From Roseiterribacter gracilis (lineage in GTDB: Bacteria; Pseudomonadota; Alphaproteobacteria; BOG-932; Roseiterribacteraceae), in NCBI GenBank assembly GCA_018332375.1, contig BOPV01000001.1, forward strand, positions 1,612,001 through 1,676,000: 64,000 nt of DNA, in the 5' to 3' direction. This document shows, in pieces, positions 61,873 through 64,000 of this stretch. Position numbers and translations under genes: made by a program. The notes beneath the pieces are model-generated. The model had not been told where the DNA came from and did not search any database. It worked only from the letters and a program-made list of their open reading frames with translations. Within the stretch, counting starts at the first letter, position 1. Each line of letters opens with the position of its first letter.

Positions 61873-62963
61873 GCGTGATGTCCACAACAAGACGGAGCCG
61901 CAGCGGCACCGACAGGATTTCGCCGTGCCAGCCAGAAGAGATACGCGGCCAACGCGCCAAATGCCAAATTGAGCCAGAACGTATAGTCGATCGCGAAGTC
62001 GGCCATCTCGCCCATCGCGTGCGGCCGCGCTACCGGCACGAGACCAGCGGCGCTGAAACCGACATCGACCACGATCGCGGCCAGCACCATGGCGGCGTAG
62101 AACACGGCGACAATGTACGAGGTGAACCGCGGCCCGTAATAGCGACGATAGATGCCAACAAGCGGCAGCACGATCAGATCGGCGAACAGAAACGACAAAA
62201 CGCCACCGAACGACATGCCGTGCATCCACAAAACCGCCGCCATCGGTACGTTGCCGATCGAACAGACGAAGCTGAGCACTGCAATTACCGGCCCAACCAG
62301 CGCATTCAACGGTACGCGAACCGCATCGGGCGCCGAGGTCAGGAACAATCCGCGCCAGACCTCACCGGGTACCAGCACCGACAACGCGCCGGCGACAAGA
62401 AAACCGATCAACAAGTCCTTGCGCAGCATGCGCCACTCGCCGGCAAAGCTGCGCGCGACCGCACGCCAGCTCGGCTGCGCCGGCGGCATCGCGCGTCCGG
62501 GCTCGGACCAGCCGCGCGCCTGTTCGACCAGCGCGCGCGGATAGGTGGCTTTGACCAGCACGGCGAGGATCGCGATGAGCACGATACCGCCAACCCATTC
62601 CGCCGCAGCGAATTGCCACCCCAGCAGCAACCACAGAACCAGGCCCAGCTCGACCACCAGGTTGGTGGACGCAAACAGGAAAGCCAGCGATGGGATCAAT
62701 GCCGCACCACCCTTGAACAAGCTGCGCATGACGGCTGCCGATGCAAAGGAGCAGCTCGAACTGGCGGCGCCCGCCGCTGTCGCAAGTGCAATTTCGCGCA
62801 CCCCGTCACGGCCGAGCGCACGACGAATGCGATCTTTTGCGACGAAGACTTGCAAAACGGCCGAGAGGAAAAAGCCGAGCACGAGGCTCCAACCGACTTT
62901 CCAGAACATGGATGCGGCCATCAGCACGCAATCGAGTACTGGGGTGATAAGGTTCAGGATCAT
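61869..62963 (-). CDS. YraQ/UPF0718-family permease
   Basis: 364 residues from the ATG at 62963; the open frame upstream runs through the regulatory region and the neighbour gene and is not plausible. About nine membrane segments in two related halves; each has a conserved loop, 'GAASSSCSFASAAVMRSLFK' and 'VCSIGNVPMAAVLWMHGMSF'. The C-terminus ends SCCGHHA, a likely metal site. Known: UPF0718 permeases occur in arsenic, mercury and copper loci; substrate usually unproven. Its promoter overlaps a CueR-type operator. First gene of a permease-OMP-binding protein run. Confidence 0.8.
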   Translation of the reverse strand: MILNLITPVLDCVLMAASMFWKVGWSLVLGFFLSAVLQVFVAKDRIRRALGRDGVREIALATAAGAASSSCSFASAAVMRSLFKGGAALIPSLAFLFASTNLVVELGLVLWLLLGWQFAAAEWVGGIVLIAILAVLVKATYPRALVEQARGWSEPGRAMPPAQPSWRAVARSFAGEWRMLRKDLLIGFLVAGALSVLVPGEVWRGLFLTSAPDAVRVPLNALVGPVIAVLSFVCSIGNVPMAAVLWMHGMSFGGVLSFLFADLIVLPLVGIYRRYYGPRFTSYIVAVFYAAMVLAAIVVDVGFSAAGLVPVARPHAMGEMADFAIDYTFWLNLAFGALAAYLFWLARRNPVGAAAAPSCCGHHA

Positions 62964-62972
62964 GCCGGTCTC

Positions 62973-63001
62973 GGTAATCCTTCCCATCATGGGAAGGTCA
63001 A
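62973..63001 (-). promoter_or_regulatory. CueR-type operator/promoter for the permease operon
   Basis: The dyad CCTTCC-CATCATG-GGAAGG (62979-62997) is exactly the CueR form CCTTCC-N7-GGAAGG. On the minus strand it is embedded in TTGACC (-35, 62996-63001), as in E. coli copA, with ATTACC or TACCGA (-10) ending at about 62971-62973, a spacer of 17-19. A CueR-like regulator is encoded 440 nt away. The ATG at 62963 follows within 10 nt, so the leader is very short or leaderless. Confidence 0.82.
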
Positions 63002-63038
63002 GCGGGAACTTCTTCGGCCGGGATTCGCTCATCATGAG

Positions 63039-63051
63039 CCTTCCCATCATG
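63039..63051 (+). promoter_or_regulatory. Second half copy of the CueR operator, before the Cys-rich gene
   Basis: CCTTCCCATCATG at 63039-63051 is a 13-nt exact direct repeat of the left part of the operator at 62979, but GGAAGG is replaced by CTATGG. It overlaps the end of a small palindrome GCTCATCATGAGC (63027-63039). It is 15 nt before the ATG at 63067. It may be a weak or degenerate regulator site serving the divergent gene. Confidence 0.5.
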
Positions 63052-63066
63052 CCTATGGAGCGCGCC

Positions 63067-63405
63067 ATGTCCGACGATCTCGAACTCGAAGATTGTATCG
63101 ACGCCTGCGACGATTGCGCCTCGATCTGCCTCGAAAGCCTGACCGGCCACTGTCTGCCGGCGGGCGGCAAACATGTCGAACCGCGCCATGTGATTCTGAT
63201 GCTCGACTGCGTCGATCTGTGCCGCACCACCGCCGACTTCATGCGCCGCGGTTCGCCCAACCACGCACGCCTTTGCGCGGCCTGTGCCGATATCTGTGAC
63301 GCATGCGCCGAAAGCTGCGCCAAACTTGACGATATGGAGGAATGCGTCGAGGCCTGTCGCGACTGCGCCGAGTCCTGCCGCGAGATGGCGTCCGCCGCCG
63401 CTTGA
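63067..63405 (+). CDS. Cys-rich four-helix copper-storage-like protein (Csp/DUF326)
   Basis: 112 residues from the ATG at 63067 (GGAG 6 nt upstream; two earlier in-frame ATGs lie inside the operator). Fourteen to fifteen Cys are spaced CxxxC/CxxC along helices: 'DCIDACDDCASICLESL', 'LDCVDLCRTTADF', 'ARLCAACADICDACAESCAK', 'EECVEACRDCAESCREM'. This is the pattern of bacterial Csp proteins, which line a four-helix bundle core with Cys thiolates to hold Cu(I). Known: Csp3 is cytosolic, and no signal peptide is visible here. Located between a CueR operator and a CueR-type gene, so copper storage is the likely role. Confidence 0.9.
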   Translation: MSDDLELEDCIDACDDCASICLESLTGHCLPAGGKHVEPRHVILMLDCVDLCRTTADFMRRGSPNHARLCAACADICDACAESCAKLDDMEECVEACRDCAESCREMASAAA

Positions 63406-63436
63406 TCTGCGCCCGACGTGCGCTAGCGTGCTTCGC

Positions 63437-63883
63437 ATGAATATCGGCGAAGCCGCAGCCGCGTCGGGCGTCTCGGAAAAGATGATCCGCCACTACGAGT
63501 CGATCGGGCTGATCGCGCGACCGGCCCGCAGCCCGGCTGGCTATCGCAGCTTCGACGCGCGCAACGTCCACGAGTTGCGCTTTGTGCACCGCGCGCGGTC
63601 GCTGGGATTCTCGCTCGAGGAAATTCGCCGCCTGCTGAAACTCTGGCGCGACGAACGGCGCAGCAGCGCCGACGTTCGCCGTATCGCGCAGCGCCACGCC
63701 GACGAGCTGGGCGACCGGATCGACGCGATGCGCGCCATGCAGCGCGCATTGTTGGACCTTGTCGCGTGCTGCCGTGCCAAGGACAGTATGGGCGCACGGC
63801 CCGACTGTCCGATTCTCGACGATCTTGCGGCCATCGACGCGCCGAAAAAGTCCGCACGCAAACGCACCGTGTCGAAACGCTGA
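63437..63883 (+). CDS. cueR: CueR/HmrR-type MerR-family copper-responsive regulator
   Basis: 148 residues. The N-terminal winged helix-turn-helix is 'MNIGEAAAASGVSEKMIRHY', with 'ESIGLIARP' and 'SPAGYRSFD' completing the MerR signature. A long dimer helix follows. 'RRSSADVRR' keeps the Ser that in CueR replaces the Cys of mercury/zinc sensors, marking a monovalent-metal (Cu/Ag/Au) class. The metal loop is 'ACCRAKDSMGARPDCPILDD': the DCPIL end is CueR/HmrR-like but the loop is four residues longer than in E. coli CueR and begins with CC. It ends in a basic tail without CueR's CCHH. It starts 31 nt after the storage gene. Confidence 0.88.
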   Translation: MNIGEAAAASGVSEKMIRHYESIGLIARPARSPAGYRSFDARNVHELRFVHRARSLGFSLEEIRRLLKLWRDERRSSADVRRIAQRHADELGDRIDAMRAMQRALLDLVACCRAKDSMGARPDCPILDDLAAIDAPKKSARKRTVSKR

Positions 63884-63931
63884 CGAAATACAATTTGGGC
63901 GTCGCGCAAATACAGGCGCGAACAACTCGCA

Positions 63932-64000
63932 CTAGCACGGATCGTTCTTGCGCGCGGCGTTGGCTTCGGTCATCAAGCCGGCATTCAGCAGCAGGAAGCA
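63932..64000 (-). CDS. C-terminal end of an unknown protein (runs off the window)
   Basis: Twenty-two codons before a TAG at 63932-63934 read CFLLLNAGLMTEANAARKND then PC. The frame is open to the edge and the base composition is coding-like, but 69 nt is too little to identify it. The 48-nt gap to the regulator stop shows nothing. Confidence 0.35.
   Translation of the reverse strand, partial: CFLLLNAGLMTEANAARKNDPC

Noticed and set aside
61873..62229. Longer start of the outer-membrane-type gene
   Set aside because: It would run 119 codons into the permease gene and remove the clear signal peptide at 61872.
1..64000. tRNA, rRNA, prophage, insertion sequence or CRISPR
   Set aside because: I looked through the gaps for cloverleaf ends, transposase motifs and spaced repeats and saw none; a tRNAscan or ISfinder run would settle it.

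Overview
This 64 kb window is high-GC chromosomal DNA from an alphaproteobacterium whose order I cannot fix. The evidence is the alphaproteobacterial gene orders: a membrane-anchored cytochrome c divergent from kdsB-pheA, an SRP RNA just upstream of dnaX-ybaB, a DUF1674 gene beside rsmB-rpe-heparinase-purH, and an FzlA-like glutathione transferase. Other support comes from gltD-gltB, lepA, kdsB, LpxR and UppP (a Gram-negative envelope) and many 1-4 nt start/stop overlaps. I see no prophage, insertion sequence, CRISPR array, rRNA or tRNA.

Layout. 1-7390 (minus) is one tight operon that looks built to use D-amino-acid-containing or murein-derived peptides: a serine hydrolase with a C-terminal membrane domain, a dipeptide epimerase, a POT peptide transporter, a YkvI-like transporter, a second serine hydrolase and the start of a D-aminoacylase. 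A sigma70-like promoter lies upstream and a cupin-containing XRE regulator diverges from it. 8394-15609 (minus) is a second run in which lutABC (L-lactate oxidation) lies directly downstream of hpnE, a fused hpnC-hpnD and a CrtI/CrtN-type desaturase. A divergent aldehyde dehydrogenase completes a plausible squalene-to-C30-carotenoid set. 17-31 kb is mostly housekeeping: hisN, cytochrome c, kdsB, pheA, nudC beside a RES-Xre toxin-antitoxin pair, SRP RNA, dnaX, ybaB, xth, lepB, a 52-residue SDHAF4-like gene and rsmB. 31-35 kb continues with rpe, heparinase and purH.

35.8-39.4 kb holds the most unusual locus. A membrane histidine kinase continues in one open frame into a membrane segment and an amicyanin-like type-1 copper domain. 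It diverges from a DUF3034 outer-membrane-type protein and an exported truncated haemoglobin. 39.4-42.4 kb is an envelope operon (pentapeptide lipoprotein, uppP, two unknowns, and an RlpA-like protein lacking its catalytic His). 42.6-48.6 kb is gltD-gltB. 48.6-59.5 kb mixes an acidic protein encoded by a hexanucleotide repeat, FzlA-like GST, DUF805, DedA, a tyrosine phosphatase, LpxR, an orphan HPt protein, lepA, an AmpG-type permease and a large membrane protein. 60.5-63.9 kb is a copper locus: a His/Met-rich outer-membrane-type protein and a YraQ-type permease on one side, and a Cys-rich copper-storage-like protein and a CueR-type regulator on the other. A near-perfect CueR operator lies between them.

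Functions are assigned from motifs read by eye; no database search was run.
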